Shown in pieces: positions 8,078-16,960 of a stretch of 64,000 nucleotides of DNA. Below the pieces are notes generated by a model. That model did not search any database. It was not told the origin of the DNA and was given only the letters and a program-made list of their open reading frames with translations. The stretch covers positions 7,564,001 to 7,628,000 of the forward strand of contig NZ_CP163525.1 in the NCBI RefSeq assembly GCF_041080655.1, read 5' to 3'. This stretch comes from Streptomyces sp. CG4. GTDB lineage: Bacteria; Actinomycetota; Actinomycetes; Streptomycetales; Streptomycetaceae. The position numbers and the translations under genes were made by a program. Numbering within the stretch: position 1 is the first letter of the stretch; each line of letters begins with the position of its first letter.

Positions 8078-9337
8078 ATGGCCACGGGATACCGGGAGAT
8101 ACTCCGGGCGAGGCATGCGCTGCGGCTGCTCACCGGCACGCTGGTGGGGCGGCTGCCCAATGCGACGGCGGCGATCGCCCTGGTGCTGTTCGTCCGCGCC
8201 GAGGGCGGTACGTACAGCCTGGCGGGCGCGCTGGCGGCCGTGTACGGCGTCGCCAACGCCGTCGGCCAGCCGGTGCTGGGCCGACTGGTGGACCTGTACG
8301 GGCAGCCGCGGGTGCAGCTGCCCGCGGCCGTTCTCGCGGCCCTCTCGATGACGGTGTTCGCGTTCTCCGGCACTGATCCGCTGCCGGTGGCATATGTGTC
8401 CGTGGCGGCGGCGGGCCTGTTCACGCCACCCCTGGAGGGGGGCTTGCGGGCGCTGTGGCCTTCGGTGCTGCGGCGTGAGGAGCAGGTGCACACCGCGTAC
8501 GCCATGGACGCGATCGCGCAGGAGGTCATGTTCACGGTCGGCCCGCTGCTGGTGACGCTGTGTGCGTCCCTGTGGGACGAGCGTGCCGCGCTGCTCGTGC
8601 TGAATCTGCTGGGCGTGCTGGGTGCGCTCTCGGTGGTGATGTCGCCGCCCTCGCGCGCGTGGCGGTCGGCTCCGCGTGAGGCGCACTGGCTGGGCGCGCT
8701 GCGTTCGCCGGGTCTGCTGGCGCTGCTGGGGGCGTTCCTGTTCGTGGGTATGGCGCTGGGGTCGATCACGGTCGCGTCGGTGTCGTATGCCGACGGGCAC
8801 GGTGGTGACGCGGTGTACGGCTGGATGATGGCGGGGCTCGGGCTGGGCGCGCTCGTGGGCGGCACGGCGTACGGGGCTCGTCAGTGGGCTGGTGTGCCGG
8901 AGCGGCGACTGCGGGTGCTGGTGGCGCTTCTGGCGGTGTGTTATCTGCCGTTGATGCTGACGCCGGGTGCGGTGGCCATGGTGGTGCTGTCCGTGCTGTC
9001 CGGGGTGTTTCTGGCGCCTTGTATCGCTTGTGCGTTCATCATCGTGGACCGGCATGCGCCGAGCGGGACGGTCACCGAGGCGTTTTCCTGGCTTGTGACG
9101 ACGTTCACGGTGGGTGCGTCGGTGGGGACGGGCGTGGCCGGGCCCGTGGTGCAGGCCGGTGGCACGGTGTGGGGGTTCGCGGTGCCGGGGGCGGCGGGGG
9201 CCGTGTCGCTGCTGGTCCTGCTGGCCACGGGGCGGGTCCTCGCAGCTCCCGCGCGGGGCGGGGTGGTTGCGGCTTCATCGGAAAATGATCCAAATCGTGC
9301 TGTCGAACCCCGTTTCAGCTCAGGGGATCGGGCGTAA
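8078..9337 (+). CDS. MFS transporter
   Basis: 419 aa membrane protein with about 12 hydrophobic segments and the MFS loop 2-3 signature region VLGRLVDLYGQPRVQ, so a proton-driven exporter of unknown substrate is likely. ATG at 8078 follows GGAGGGCAGCAC. The C-terminus is a short hydrophilic tail. It is divergent from the LacI-family regulator, which probably represses it. Its stop is 9 bases before pafA, so pafA may be partly transcribed from the MFS promoter. Confidence 0.9.
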   Translation: MATGYREILRARHALRLLTGTLVGRLPNATAAIALVLFVRAEGGTYSLAGALAAVYGVANAVGQPVLGRLVDLYGQPRVQLPAAVLAALSMTVFAFSGTDPLPVAYVSVAAAGLFTPPLEGGLRALWPSVLRREEQVHTAYAMDAIAQEVMFTVGPLLVTLCASLWDERAALLVLNLLGVLGALSVVMSPPSRAWRSAPREAHWLGALRSPGLLALLGAFLFVGMALGSITVASVSYADGHGGDAVYGWMMAGLGLGALVGGTAYGARQWAGVPERRLRVLVALLAVCYLPLMLTPGAVAMVVLSVLSGVFLAPCIACAFIIVDRHAPSGTVTEAFSWLVTTFTVGASVGTGVAGPVVQAGGTVWGFAVPGAAGAVSLLVLLATGRVLAAPARGGVVAASSENDPNRAVEPRFSSGDRA

Positions 9338-9346
9338 TGTTCAGTC

Positions 9347-10708
9347 ATGGACCGCCGCATTTTCGGGCTGGAGAACGAGTACGGCGTCACGTGCACGTTC
9401 AGGGGACAGCGGCGCCTGTCTCCTGACGAGGTGGCGCGGTACCTCTTCCGCCGTGTCGTGTCATGGGGCCGCAGCAGCAATGTCTTTCTGCGTAACGGCG
9501 CCCGGCTCTATCTCGACGTGGGCTCACATCCGGAATACGCGACACCCGAATGTGACAATGTGATCGAACTGGTCACCCACGACAAGGCCGGCGAGCGCAT
9601 TCTCGAAGGACTCCTGGTGGACGCGGAACGACGCCTGCACGAGGAGGGAATCGCAGGCGACGTCTACCTGTTCAAGAACAACACCGACTCGGCGGGCAAC
9701 TCGTACGGCTGCCACGAGAACTATCTGGTGGCCCGGCACGGGGAGTTCTCCCGGCTCGCGGACATCCTCATCCCGTTCCTGGTCACCCGGCAGCTGCTGT
9801 GCGGTGCCGGCAAGGTGCTCCAGACCCCGCGCGGCGCCGTGTACTGCGTCAGTCAGCGCGCCGAGCACATCTGGGAGGGTGTCTCCTCGGCGACGACGCG
9901 TTCGCGGCCGATCATCAACACCCGTGACGAGCCGCACGCGGACGCGGAGCGTTACCGCCGGCTGCATGTCATCGTCGGTGACTCGAACATGTCCGAGACG
10001 ACGATGCTGCTGAAGGTCGGTGCGACCGATCTGGTGCTGCGCATGATCGAGGCGGGCACGGTGATGCGTGATCTGACGCTGGAGAACCCGATCCGGGCGA
10101 TCCGTGAGGTCAGCCACGACATCACGGGCCGGCGCAAGGTGCGGCTGGCCAGTGGCCGGGAGGCCTCCGCGCTGGAGGTGCAGCGCGAGTACTTCGACAA
10201 GGCCGTGGACTTCTGTGACCGCCGTGGCATCCGCACCGGCACGGTCGCCCAGGTCCTGGAGCTGTGGGGCCGCACGCTCGACGCGATCGAGTCCGAGGAG
10301 CTGGACCGGATCGCGACCGAGATCGACTGGGTGATGAAGTACAAGCTGATCGAGCGGTACCGGGCCAAGCACAACATGACGATGTCGCATCCGCGGGTCG
10401 CGCAGATAGACCTCGCGTACCACGACATCCACCGTCGTCGTGGCCTGTACTACCTGCTGGAGAAGAAGGGTCAGGCGGCCCGGATCTGCAACGACTTGAA
10501 GATCTTCGAGGGCAAGTCGGTGCCGCCGCAGACGACTCGGGCGCGGCTGCGGGGCGACTTCATCCGGCGGGCGCAGGAGCAGCGCAGGGACTTCACGGTC
10601 GACTGGGTACATCTGAAGCTCAACGACCAGGCGCAGCGCACCGTGTTGTGCAAGGACCCGTTCCGTTCGGTGGACGACCGGGTGGAGAAGCTGATCGCCG
10701 GAATGTAG
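9347..10708 (+). CDS. pafA: Pup-protein ligase PafA
   Basis: Joins the C-terminal glutamate of Pup to substrate lysines with ATP. It belongs to the glutamine-synthetase-like superfamily and is a homologue of Dop. The 453 aa protein shows GLENEYG (E9, E11), catalytic Asp57 in LYLDVGSHPEY, KNNTDSAGNSYG and INTRDEPHADAERYRR, and has no Dop loop. ATG at 9347 is only 9 bases after the MFS stop and has no strong ribosome site, which suggests translational coupling or a promoter inside the MFS gene. A terminator with a T tail follows. Confidence 0.97.
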   Translation: MDRRIFGLENEYGVTCTFRGQRRLSPDEVARYLFRRVVSWGRSSNVFLRNGARLYLDVGSHPEYATPECDNVIELVTHDKAGERILEGLLVDAERRLHEEGIAGDVYLFKNNTDSAGNSYGCHENYLVARHGEFSRLADILIPFLVTRQLLCGAGKVLQTPRGAVYCVSQRAEHIWEGVSSATTRSRPIINTRDEPHADAERYRRLHVIVGDSNMSETTMLLKVGATDLVLRMIEAGTVMRDLTLENPIRAIREVSHDITGRRKVRLASGREASALEVQREYFDKAVDFCDRRGIRTGTVAQVLELWGRTLDAIESEELDRIATEIDWVMKYKLIERYRAKHNMTMSHPRVAQIDLAYHDIHRRRGLYYLLEKKGQAARICNDLKIFEGKSVPPQTTRARLRGDFIRRAQEQRRDFTVDWVHLKLNDQAQRTVLCKDPFRSVDDRVEKLIAGM

Positions 10709-10760
10709 CGGGAGCGAGGTGGGTCGAGCGTTTCGGGTGTGAAATGCGGGAACTCCGCAG

Positions 10761-10793
10761 GGGCGTCGTACGTTTCTCGTACGGCGCCCTTTT
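10761..10793 (+). terminator. intrinsic terminator after pafA
   Basis: A 12-bp stem, GGGCGTCGTACG/CGTACGGCGCCC (one G-U pair), with loop TTTCT and then TTTT. It lies 52 bases past the pafA stop. Confidence 0.85.
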
Positions 10794-10934
10794 CACGTCG
10801 ACTGCGCGGTCCCGGGGGACAACCCCCGGATCTCCGGCCCAGATCGATGCGGGCCGGAGCCTGGATCGGCGCCCGAACGCGGCTAAGGTAGCGCGCACGC
10901 CATCCGCAAGATCGACCGATTACGAGGCCTTCCC

Positions 10935-11939
10935 GTGCGCCGACGTTCACTTCTCCTCGCCGCTGTTCCCGCAGGACTGGTCACACTCGCCGCGTGTGGT
11001 GACAACAAGTCCGCTTCCAGCAAGGCCAGTGCCTCGCCGTCGCCGTCGGTGCCCTCGGCGCCGCCGCCGAAGATGGTGGAGGGGCCGTTGCCGGCAGTCA
11101 CGGCGGGCACGAAGTTCGGTGAGAAGCCGACGGTGGCCAAGGGGCCGGGGGCGCCGTCGAAGAACCTGGCGGTGAAGACGCTGATCGCGGGCAGTGGTCG
11201 TACGGTCGCGGAGAACGACTTCATCCAGGCGAACTATCTGGGTCAGATCTGGGACACGGCGAAGGTCTTCGACAACTCCTACGACAAGAAGCGTCCGCTG
11301 GTGCTGCAGCTTGCCGCGGGCGGTGTCATCGATGGCTGGCGGTATGCGCTGGCGGGCCGGAAGACGGGCAGCCGTATCCAGATCGCGGTGCCGCCGACCT
11401 GGGGTTACGGCAAGGAGGGTGAGCCGCAGGCGGGTATCAAGGGTACGGACACGCTGGTGTTCGTGATCGACCTGATCGATTCCTTCAACTCGAAGAGTTC
11501 GGTCAAGGGCAAGCCGGTGGCGCAGACCGACGCCGCTCTGCCGAAGGTGGCCACGAACACCGACGGCGATGTCCCCAAGGTCACGGTCCCCAAGACGGCT
11601 CCGCCGAAGAAGCTGGTGTCGACGTATGTCCTGGAGGGCGACGGGCCGGAGCTGAAGTCCGACCAGGCGGTGCTGTGCCAGTTCCAGGGGCTGGTCTGGG
11701 ACGGCGGCAAGACGTTTCAGCGGACGTACGGCTCGGGTCGGCTGAGCCAGTTCGCGCTGGAGCAGATGCAGCAGGCGGTCAAGGGCCTGGCGCAGGGGCT
11801 GACCGGTAAGAAGGTGGGCAGCCGGGTGCTGATCGTGGTGCCGCCGGAGCTGGGTTACGGCGACACTCCGCCGAGCGGCGGGGTGATCAAGAAGGGTTCG
11901 ACGCTCGTCTTCACGGTGGACATCCTCGCGGCGATGTAG
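10935..11939 (+). CDS. FKBP-type prolyl isomerase lipoprotein, two domains
   Basis: 334 aa exported peptidyl-prolyl cis-trans isomerase. The N-terminus is a lipoprotein signal with lipobox LAAC followed by GDN (Cys at about 21), so it should be anchored on the outer face of the membrane. A Ser/Pro linker follows, then two FKBP folds (about 65-187 and 225-334). Domain 1 has VIDGWRYALAGRKTGSR and PPTWGYG, domain 2 has PPELGYGDTPPSGG. Some active-site aromatics differ, so activity may be reduced. GTG at 10935 has ACGAGG upstream. It stands next to a single-domain FKBP, in the same order as in S. coelicolor. Confidence 0.92.
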   Translation: MRRRSLLLAAVPAGLVTLAACGDNKSASSKASASPSPSVPSAPPPKMVEGPLPAVTAGTKFGEKPTVAKGPGAPSKNLAVKTLIAGSGRTVAENDFIQANYLGQIWDTAKVFDNSYDKKRPLVLQLAAGGVIDGWRYALAGRKTGSRIQIAVPPTWGYGKEGEPQAGIKGTDTLVFVIDLIDSFNSKSSVKGKPVAQTDAALPKVATNTDGDVPKVTVPKTAPPKKLVSTYVLEGDGPELKSDQAVLCQFQGLVWDGGKTFQRTYGSGRLSQFALEQMQQAVKGLAQGLTGKKVGSRVLIVVPPELGYGDTPPSGGVIKKGSTLVFTVDILAAM

Positions 11940-12023
11940 CCGGTGCGCCCGTGGCGGGCGGCAGAGTTGCGGGGATGAAAGACTGTCCGCGTTTCGTGTC
12001 GTACACAAGCAGGAGCTTTTGAC

Positions 12024-12395
12024 GTGAGCATCGACAAGCCCGAGATCGACTTCCCTGGTGGCGAGCCCCCGGCCGACCTGGAGATCAAGGACATCTGGGA
12101 GGGCGACGGCGAGGTCGCGAAGGAGGGTCAGACCGTCACGGTGCACTACGTGGGTGTGGCCTTCAGTACCGGCGAGGAGTTTGACGCCAGCTGGAACCGG
12201 GGGACCCCGTTCCGCTTCCCGCTCGGCGGGGGCCGCGTCATCAAGGGCTGGGACCGGGGCGTGCAGGGCATGAAGGTCGGTGGCCGTCGCCAGCTGACCA
12301 TCCCCGCTCACCTTGCCTACGGCAACCAGAGCCCGACTCCGGCGATCCAGCCGGGCGAGACGCTGATCTTCGTGGTGGACCTGCTCGCCGTCTGA
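12024..12395 (+). CDS. FKBP-type peptidyl-prolyl isomerase
   Basis: 123 aa cytosolic single-domain FKBP that catalyses proline isomerisation in protein folding. It has the full FKBP pattern: VTVHYVGVAFSTGEEFDASW, GRVIKGWDRGVQGMKVGGRR, IPAHLAYG and ETLIFVVDLL. The residues equivalent to FKBP12 Tyr26, Asp37, Phe46, Val55-Ile56, Trp59 and Tyr82 are recognisable. GTG at 12024 follows CAGGAGC. It lies 84 bases after the lipoprotein FKBP and before pafBC, with its own terminator. Confidence 0.94.
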   Translation: MSIDKPEIDFPGGEPPADLEIKDIWEGDGEVAKEGQTVTVHYVGVAFSTGEEFDASWNRGTPFRFPLGGGRVIKGWDRGVQGMKVGGRRQLTIPAHLAYGNQSPTPAIQPGETLIFVVDLLAV

Positions 12396-12485
12396 TCCCG
12401 GTCTGATCCACGCGTGATCGTCCGTCGGGTCCGGCCGGGACCGTGCCCGGTCGTCCGGCCGGGTCCGACCGGATCCGATCACCTT

Positions 12486-12523
12486 GGGCCCATGCCTGTC
12501 CGGGCATGGGCCCTCGGCTTTTG
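12486..12523 (+). terminator. terminator after the small FKBP
   Basis: An 11-bp perfect stem, GGGCCCATGCC/GGCATGGGCCC, with a 6-base loop and then TCGGCTTTT. It separates the FKBP genes from pafBC. Confidence 0.85.
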
Positions 12524-12587
12524 TCACCACCCTGAGGAGCGGTACGGTCATCGCTCGGAAGCACCGGAGGAAAGGCGAAGGGCGTCG

Positions 12588-13541
12588 ATGGCCATTGCCA
12601 AGGCCGAGCGGTTGATGAACCTCGCGCTGTGTCTGCTCGGCACACGGCGTCCGCTCAGCAAGCGGGAGCTGCGTGCGTCCATCGAGGCCTACCTCGAAGC
12701 GGGCAGTGACGACTCCTTCAACCGGATGTTCGAGCGGGACAAGGACGACCTGCGCGAGCTGGGCCTGGTCATCGAGACGGTGGAGAACCTGGACGGCGAG
12801 GTCGGCTATCTCGCCCGCCGTGACAGCAACCGGCTGCCGCCCATCACCCTGGACGCCGAGGAGGCCGCGGCGCTCGGTCTCGCCGCGAAGGTCTGGCAGC
12901 AGGCCCGCCTGGCCGGCGCGGCCAGCGGCGCCCTGCAGAAGCTGCGTGCCGCGGGGCTGCCCGAGGACGTCGACCCGTACGAGGCGCACGGCGCTCTGGA
13001 ACCCCGGATCCCGGTGCACGAGGCCGCCTTCGAGCCGCTGATGCTGGCCTGCCGCGACCGCCGCCCGGTCGTCTTCGACTACCGCAAGGCCTCCGCCGCC
13101 CATCCCGAGACCCGGCATGTGGAACCGTGGGCGCTGGAGTGCTGGCGCGGGCACTGGTACCTGGCCGGCTTCGACCGGGACCGGGGTGCCGAGCGCGTCT
13201 TCCGGCTCTCCCGGATCACCGGCCGGGTGCGTTCGCGCGGCACGGGCTTCACCGCTGCCGTGCCCGACGTCGTCACCGTACGGGAGACGGTCGCGAGCTG
13301 GGCGGGCGAGATCGCGGACGGTACGGCCCTGATCCGGCTGCGTTCCGGCGCCGGTTACCCCCTTCGGGCGAAGGCCACCGGAGTGCGGGAACTCGGCGAC
13401 GGCTGGGACGAGTTGGAGATTCCGTACGGGCACGGCCTGGACGCCTGGCTGGTGGAGTTCGGGCCGGACGTGGTGGTCCTGGAGCCGGCCGAGCTGCGCG
13501 CGGACGTGGTGGACCGGCTGCGCGCCGTGGCCAAGGGCTGA
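12588..13541 (+). CDS. pafB: WYL-domain regulator PafB
   Basis: 317 aa. With PafC it forms the transcription activator of LexA-independent DNA-damage promoters in mycobacteria. It has an N-terminal winged helix (about 1-65, LMNLALCLLGTRRPLSKRELR), a WYL domain with the diagnostic GHWYLAGFD, and a C-terminal WCX-like extension. ATG at 12588 starts at the conserved MAIAKAERLMNL; the reading frame is open further upstream, but that part overlaps the FKBP terminator. pafC follows 15 bases later. An exact match to the PafBC-type promoter lies upstream of helY in this window. Confidence 0.94.
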   Translation: MAIAKAERLMNLALCLLGTRRPLSKRELRASIEAYLEAGSDDSFNRMFERDKDDLRELGLVIETVENLDGEVGYLARRDSNRLPPITLDAEEAAALGLAAKVWQQARLAGAASGALQKLRAAGLPEDVDPYEAHGALEPRIPVHEAAFEPLMLACRDRRPVVFDYRKASAAHPETRHVEPWALECWRGHWYLAGFDRDRGAERVFRLSRITGRVRSRGTGFTAAVPDVVTVRETVASWAGEIADGTALIRLRSGAGYPLRAKATGVRELGDGWDELEIPYGHGLDAWLVEFGPDVVVLEPAELRADVVDRLRAVAKG

Positions 13542-13556
13542 AGGGGGAGCAGGACT

Positions 13557-14561
13557 GTGGCAGGCAAACCGGTCAGGCCCGTGAACGCGATCGACCAGAC
13601 CCGGCGGATGCTCTCCCTGGTGACGTATCTCCGGGAGCGGCCCGGCGCGCGGATCGCGGACGTGGCGCGTGCCTTCGGCATCACCGAGGACGAGCTGGTC
13701 GCCGACCTCGACCTGCTGCCCATGTGCGGCACCAGCTTCCGCGGCGGCGATCTCCTGGACATCGACACCGACGGCGAGCGCATCTGGTGGCACAATCCGG
13801 CCGCGCTCGGCGAGGAGGCCGCCGAGCCGCTGCGGCTGGCGGCCGACGAGGCGACCGCCCTGCTGGTGGCCGCCCGTGCGGTCTCGACGCTGCCGGGTCT
13901 GCGCGAGGGCGACCGGCAGGCGCTGCTGCGGGCCACCGCCAAGGTGGAGGCCGCCGCCGGTGAGGCCGCGGGCGCCAGCGCCCGGCTGTCGGTGACGTTC
14001 GAGTCCGAGGGCGGGGTCTTCGCCGACGTCGACCGGGCGATCTCCGAGCGCCGCCGGCTGTGGATCCGCTACTACTCGCCGGCCCGCGACGAGGTCACCG
14101 AGCGCGAGATCGACCCCATCCGCCTGGTCAGCGTCGGGCACACCTATGTCGAGGCCTGGTGTCGCCGCTCCGAGGCCCGGCGCACCTTCCGGCTCGACCG
14201 GGTCGCCGAGATCAGAATCCTGGACGAGCCGTCCGCGCCCCCGGAGATAGAGCTGCGCGACCTCTCCGAGGCCCTGGTGCAGCCGGCCGCCGAGGACCCG
14301 GAGGTCGTGATCGAGGTCGGCCCGGGCGGCCGCTGGGTGGCCGAGTACTACCCGCACGACAGCGCGGATGAGCTTCCCGACGGCGGGCTGCGTATCACTC
14401 TGCGTACGCCCGATCCGGCCTCGCTGCGCCGGCTGGCGCTGCGGCTCGGCCGGGACGGCCGGATCGTCTCCCCGCCCGACCTGGCCGACAGCGCCCGCCG
14501 GGCGGCCCGCGAGGCCTTGCAGGCGTATGACATGGCGCAGCCGGCCGGCTCCGGGCAGTGA
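13557..14561 (+). CDS. pafC: WYL-domain regulator PafC
   Basis: 334 aa partner of PafB with the same layout: winged helix (about 8-60, MLSLVTYLRERPGARIADVARAFG), a WYL domain (about 155-230) in which the WYL triplet region reads HTYVEAWC, and a C-terminal WCX domain. The variant WYL triplet is typical of PafC. GTG at 13557 has AAGGGGGAGCAGG in front. It forms an operon with pafB and is followed by a dispersed intergenic repeat. Confidence 0.93.
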   Translation: MAGKPVRPVNAIDQTRRMLSLVTYLRERPGARIADVARAFGITEDELVADLDLLPMCGTSFRGGDLLDIDTDGERIWWHNPAALGEEAAEPLRLAADEATALLVAARAVSTLPGLREGDRQALLRATAKVEAAAGEAAGASARLSVTFESEGGVFADVDRAISERRRLWIRYYSPARDEVTEREIDPIRLVSVGHTYVEAWCRRSEARRTFRLDRVAEIRILDEPSAPPEIELRDLSEALVQPAAEDPEVVIEVGPGGRWVAEYYPHDSADELPDGGLRITLRTPDPASLRRLALRLGRDGRIVSPPDLADSARRAAREALQAYDMAQPAGSGQ

Positions 14562-14568
14562 GAGCGCC

Positions 14569-14660
14569 CTGAAGGGGCGCGGGGCTGTGTGAGAAATGCG
14601 GCTCCGCCGCGATGGGGTCCTCCCCGGGTTCGAGCGAAACCGGGAATTCGGGGCAGTGAC
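14569..14660 (+). repeat. dispersed Streptomyces intergenic repeat, copy 1
   Basis: Directly after pafC lies AAGGGGCGCGG, then ATGCGGCTCCGCCGCG with a small GCGG/CCGC hairpin. The same words recur at 57118-57215 behind the phosphatase gene. Intergenic elements with this wording are common in Streptomyces genomes as I remember them. The rest of the gap to 14752 shows nothing else clear. Confidence 0.5.
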
Positions 14661-14752
14661 TGGCCACGACGGTGCCGCGGACGCGGGACGGCACAACGCG
14701 GCACTTCCGGCGGCGCGCCTGGCGAACGACCACAACATGAGGAGCGAGGCCT

Positions 14753-15046
14753 GTGAGCGAGTCTCCGGTGTCCGGTGCAGGTGAGATGACGGTGGCGACA
14801 GCCTTCGCCGGGATGAAGAGAGTCGTCCCCGTGGTGTTCAAGGCGGGCTGCCCGGACTGCCGGGGCCGCTTCGAGCTCGCCGCGAGCGCGCTGCGCCTCG
14901 CCATCGGCGCCAGCAGCCGGACCACGTTCTACTCCTTCACCTGCCCCGAGTGCGGCGCCGCCGTCCGCAAGCCCGCCGGGGAGCGCATCGTCGAGCTGCT
15001 CACCGACGGCGGGGTCAGCACACTGCGGCTGCACTCCACGGTGTAG
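14753..15046 (+). CDS. small zinc-ribbon protein, unknown function
   Basis: 97 aa protein. Two cysteine pairs, CPDC (about 33-36) and CPEC (about 64-67), 28 residues apart, form a likely zinc ribbon; the rest is a short conserved-looking core without further motifs. GTG at 14753 follows AGGAGCGAGG. It lies between pafC and the Tat genes with its own gap on both sides. Known streptomycetes have an equivalent small gene in this place, but I cannot assign a function. Confidence 0.75.
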   Translation: MSESPVSGAGEMTVATAFAGMKRVVPVVFKAGCPDCRGRFELAASALRLAIGASSRTTFYSFTCPECGAAVRKPAGERIVELLTDGGVSTLRLHSTV

Positions 15047-15122
15047 GCGCAGGGCACCGCGGCTCGGCACCAGGACGCGGGCGGGTGCGCCGCCGGGCCG
15101 GTGACGGTCTAGTCTCGACGTC

Positions 15123-15317
15123 ATGTTCTGGCCGATGTTCGCGGTAGCGGTGGGTTTCCTGGGTCTCGCGGTGCTGGGGGTGCTCGCCGTCCGGGTCTTC
15201 GTGGAGGCGCGGCGCCTCGGGCAGCAGGTCGCGGACTCCGCGCGCCGTATCAACAGTGCGGCCGAGGACCTGGAGCGGGCGGCCGTCAGCGCGGCCGGCG
15301 CCGTCGATGCGTTGTAG
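15123..15317 (+). CDS. small single-pass membrane protein
   Basis: 64 aa. The first 25 residues are one hydrophobic segment (MFWPMFAVAVGFLGLAVLGV), followed by an amphipathic helix (about 28-60) rich in Ala and Arg. No family recognised. There is no ribosome site before ATG 15123, but TAGTCT (15110-15115) stands 7 bases upstream in the position of a -10 box for a leaderless transcript. The arrangement (short N-terminal anchor, then a helix) resembles TatA-like or DUF948-like proteins; it is not TatA, which is the next gene. Confidence 0.65.
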   Translation: MFWPMFAVAVGFLGLAVLGVLAVRVFVEARRLGQQVADSARRINSAAEDLERAAVSAAGAVDAL

Positions 15318-15558
15318 ATTGCCGCGGGCCGTGCGCTTTGGGTCACTTCGCCCTGTCACCGTGTCGGTCCGGCCAGGTACGCTGCTGGTCGCGGCCCGAA
15401 CAACGAGGCGCGGTCCGCAGACCGAGCGGGAGTATGCACGGGGATTGTTTTACGTTCATCCCCGGGCGATACGATCGCTGCCAGCACGATGGTCAGACAA
15501 TTGTCCGACCCTTCGGACATGCCCCCGTCGCCCCGCCTCAGTGAGAAGGTGAAGACTT

Positions 15559-15846
15559 ATGTTCCGCAACGCACTTGAGCCGTGGCACCTGGTGCTCCTG
15601 GTTCTGGTGATCGTCCTCGTGTTCGGCTCCAAGAAGCTTCCGGACATGGCGCGCTCGCTCGGCAAGTCCGCTCGCATTCTGAAGAGCGAGGCCAAGGCGA
15701 TGAAGGACGACGGCAAGCAGTCCACCACCTCCGCCCAGCCCGCCGAGGAGCAGACCCCGGCGCAGCGCACGATCCAGGCCTCGCCCGGCGACGTGACCAG
15801 CTCCCGGCCGGTCAACGAGCCGACGGACACGACGACCCAGCGCTGA
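15559..15846 (+). CDS. tatA: Sec-independent protein translocase TatA
   Basis: 95 aa pore-forming component of the twin-arginine translocase, which exports folded proteins. It has the TatA pattern: a short N-terminal membrane helix (WHLVLLVLVIVLVFGSKKLP), the FGSKKLP hinge, an amphipathic helix (DMARSLGKSARILKSEAK) and a disordered polar tail. ATG at 15559 has GAGAAGGTGA upstream. tatC follows 47 bases later. The 241-base gap before it contains a TACGAT box and a TGTCCGA/TCGGACA hairpin, and no gene. Confidence 0.96.
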   Translation: MFRNALEPWHLVLLVLVIVLVFGSKKLPDMARSLGKSARILKSEAKAMKDDGKQSTTSAQPAEEQTPAQRTIQASPGDVTSSRPVNEPTDTTTQR

Positions 15847-15893
15847 CTCGAGGACCGGGACATCCGGTCCGCCGCACGAGATGAGGATGTGGG

Positions 15894-16838
15894 TTGCTCA
15901 AGCCTGCCCGCAAGAAGGAGAGGGATCCCGAGGGGCGCATGCCGCTCGCGGATCACTTGCGTGAGCTGCGCAATCGGCTCGCGAAGGCAGTCCTGGCGAT
16001 CGTCGTCGTCACGATCGTGGCCGCCTTCTTCTACCAGGACATCATCAACGTCGTCACCAAGCCGGTGCTCGACTCGGTCGGCTGCTCGCAGTCCTTCGGG
16101 GAGCTGGCCAAGACCAAGAACGCCCACTGTGCCCACATCACGGTCAGCGGCCTGCTGGCGCCGTTCACGCTGGCCCTGAAGGTCGCGCTGACGGCGGGCA
16201 TCGTGCTGGCGTCGCCGGTCTGGCTCTACCAGCTGTGGGCGTTCGTCGCGCCCGGTCTGCACAGGCACGAGAAGAAGTACGCCTACGCGTTCGTCGGATT
16301 CGGCTTCCCGCTGTTCCTCGCCGGTGGCTACCTCGCGTACAACGTGCTGCCCGTGACGGCGAAGGTGATGATCGACCTCACGCCCAGCGGGGCCGAGAAC
16401 CTGCTGCCGGCGGACGATCTGATCGACCTGGTCACCCGCATGATCGTCGTCTTCGGCCTCGCCTTCGAGATGCCGTTGCTGCTGGTCATGCTCAACCTCA
16501 CCGGTGTCCTGTCCGGCCGGCGGATGCTCGGCTGGTGGCGTGGCATGATCGTCGGCATCGCCGCCTTCGCGGCCGTCGCCACGCCCACCCCCGACCCGGG
16601 GACGATGCTGGCGCTGGCCTCGCCGATCTGGGCGCTGTTCTTCATCGCGGTGTCCATCGCGCTGCTCAACGACCGGCGCAGGGCACGCCGGGAGGCCGAG
16701 GGACCCGCCGACGACGAGGCCTCCGAGCTGGACCTCACGCCCGAGGAGATCGGCGAGGTCGAATCCGTCTCGGCGCCCCGGGCGCTGCCCGAGCGCTCGA
16801 GCACGGACCGGGTCAACGGCTACGACGACGTGACCTGA
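15894..16838 (+). CDS. tatC: Sec-independent protein translocase TatC
   Basis: 314 aa receptor for twin-arginine signal peptides. The N-terminal PLADHLRELRNRL carries the conserved Glu that contacts the signal peptide. Six membrane segments follow, with LWAFVAPGLHRHEKK and FGLAFEMPLLLVML as TatC signatures. A hydrophilic acidic tail of about 55 residues follows the last segment, as in other Streptomyces TatC. The start is TTG at 15894 after GAGGATGTG; an internal ATG at Met16 would remove little. It is in an operon with tatA and followed by a strong hairpin. Confidence 0.95.
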   Translation: MLKPARKKERDPEGRMPLADHLRELRNRLAKAVLAIVVVTIVAAFFYQDIINVVTKPVLDSVGCSQSFGELAKTKNAHCAHITVSGLLAPFTLALKVALTAGIVLASPVWLYQLWAFVAPGLHRHEKKYAYAFVGFGFPLFLAGGYLAYNVLPVTAKVMIDLTPSGAENLLPADDLIDLVTRMIVVFGLAFEMPLLLVMLNLTGVLSGRRMLGWWRGMIVGIAAFAAVATPTPDPGTMLALASPIWALFFIAVSIALLNDRRRARREAEGPADDEASELDLTPEEIGEVESVSAPRALPERSSTDRVNGYDDVT

Positions 16839-16862
16839 GCCGGGACCTCACCCAGCCGCAGA

Positions 16863-16894
16863 CGATGCCCCCGCCCCGGCCGGCGGGGGCATCG
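16863..16894 (+). terminator. terminator hairpin after tatC
   Basis: A 13-bp perfect stem, CGATGCCCCCGCC/GGCGGGGGCATCG, around CCGGCC. No T tail. It separates tatAC from the helY promoter. Confidence 0.8.
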
Positions 16895-16960
16895 CCGTGT
16901 CGCTGCTCTGCACCCTCCCGCCGGTGCGTGCCGCACACGATCGGGATAATGATCGTCCGG

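Noticed and set aside
14620..14660. GGTTCGAGC resembling a tRNA T-loop after pafC
   Set aside because: No acceptor, D or anticodon stems can be drawn around it; it belongs to the dispersed intergenic repeat.
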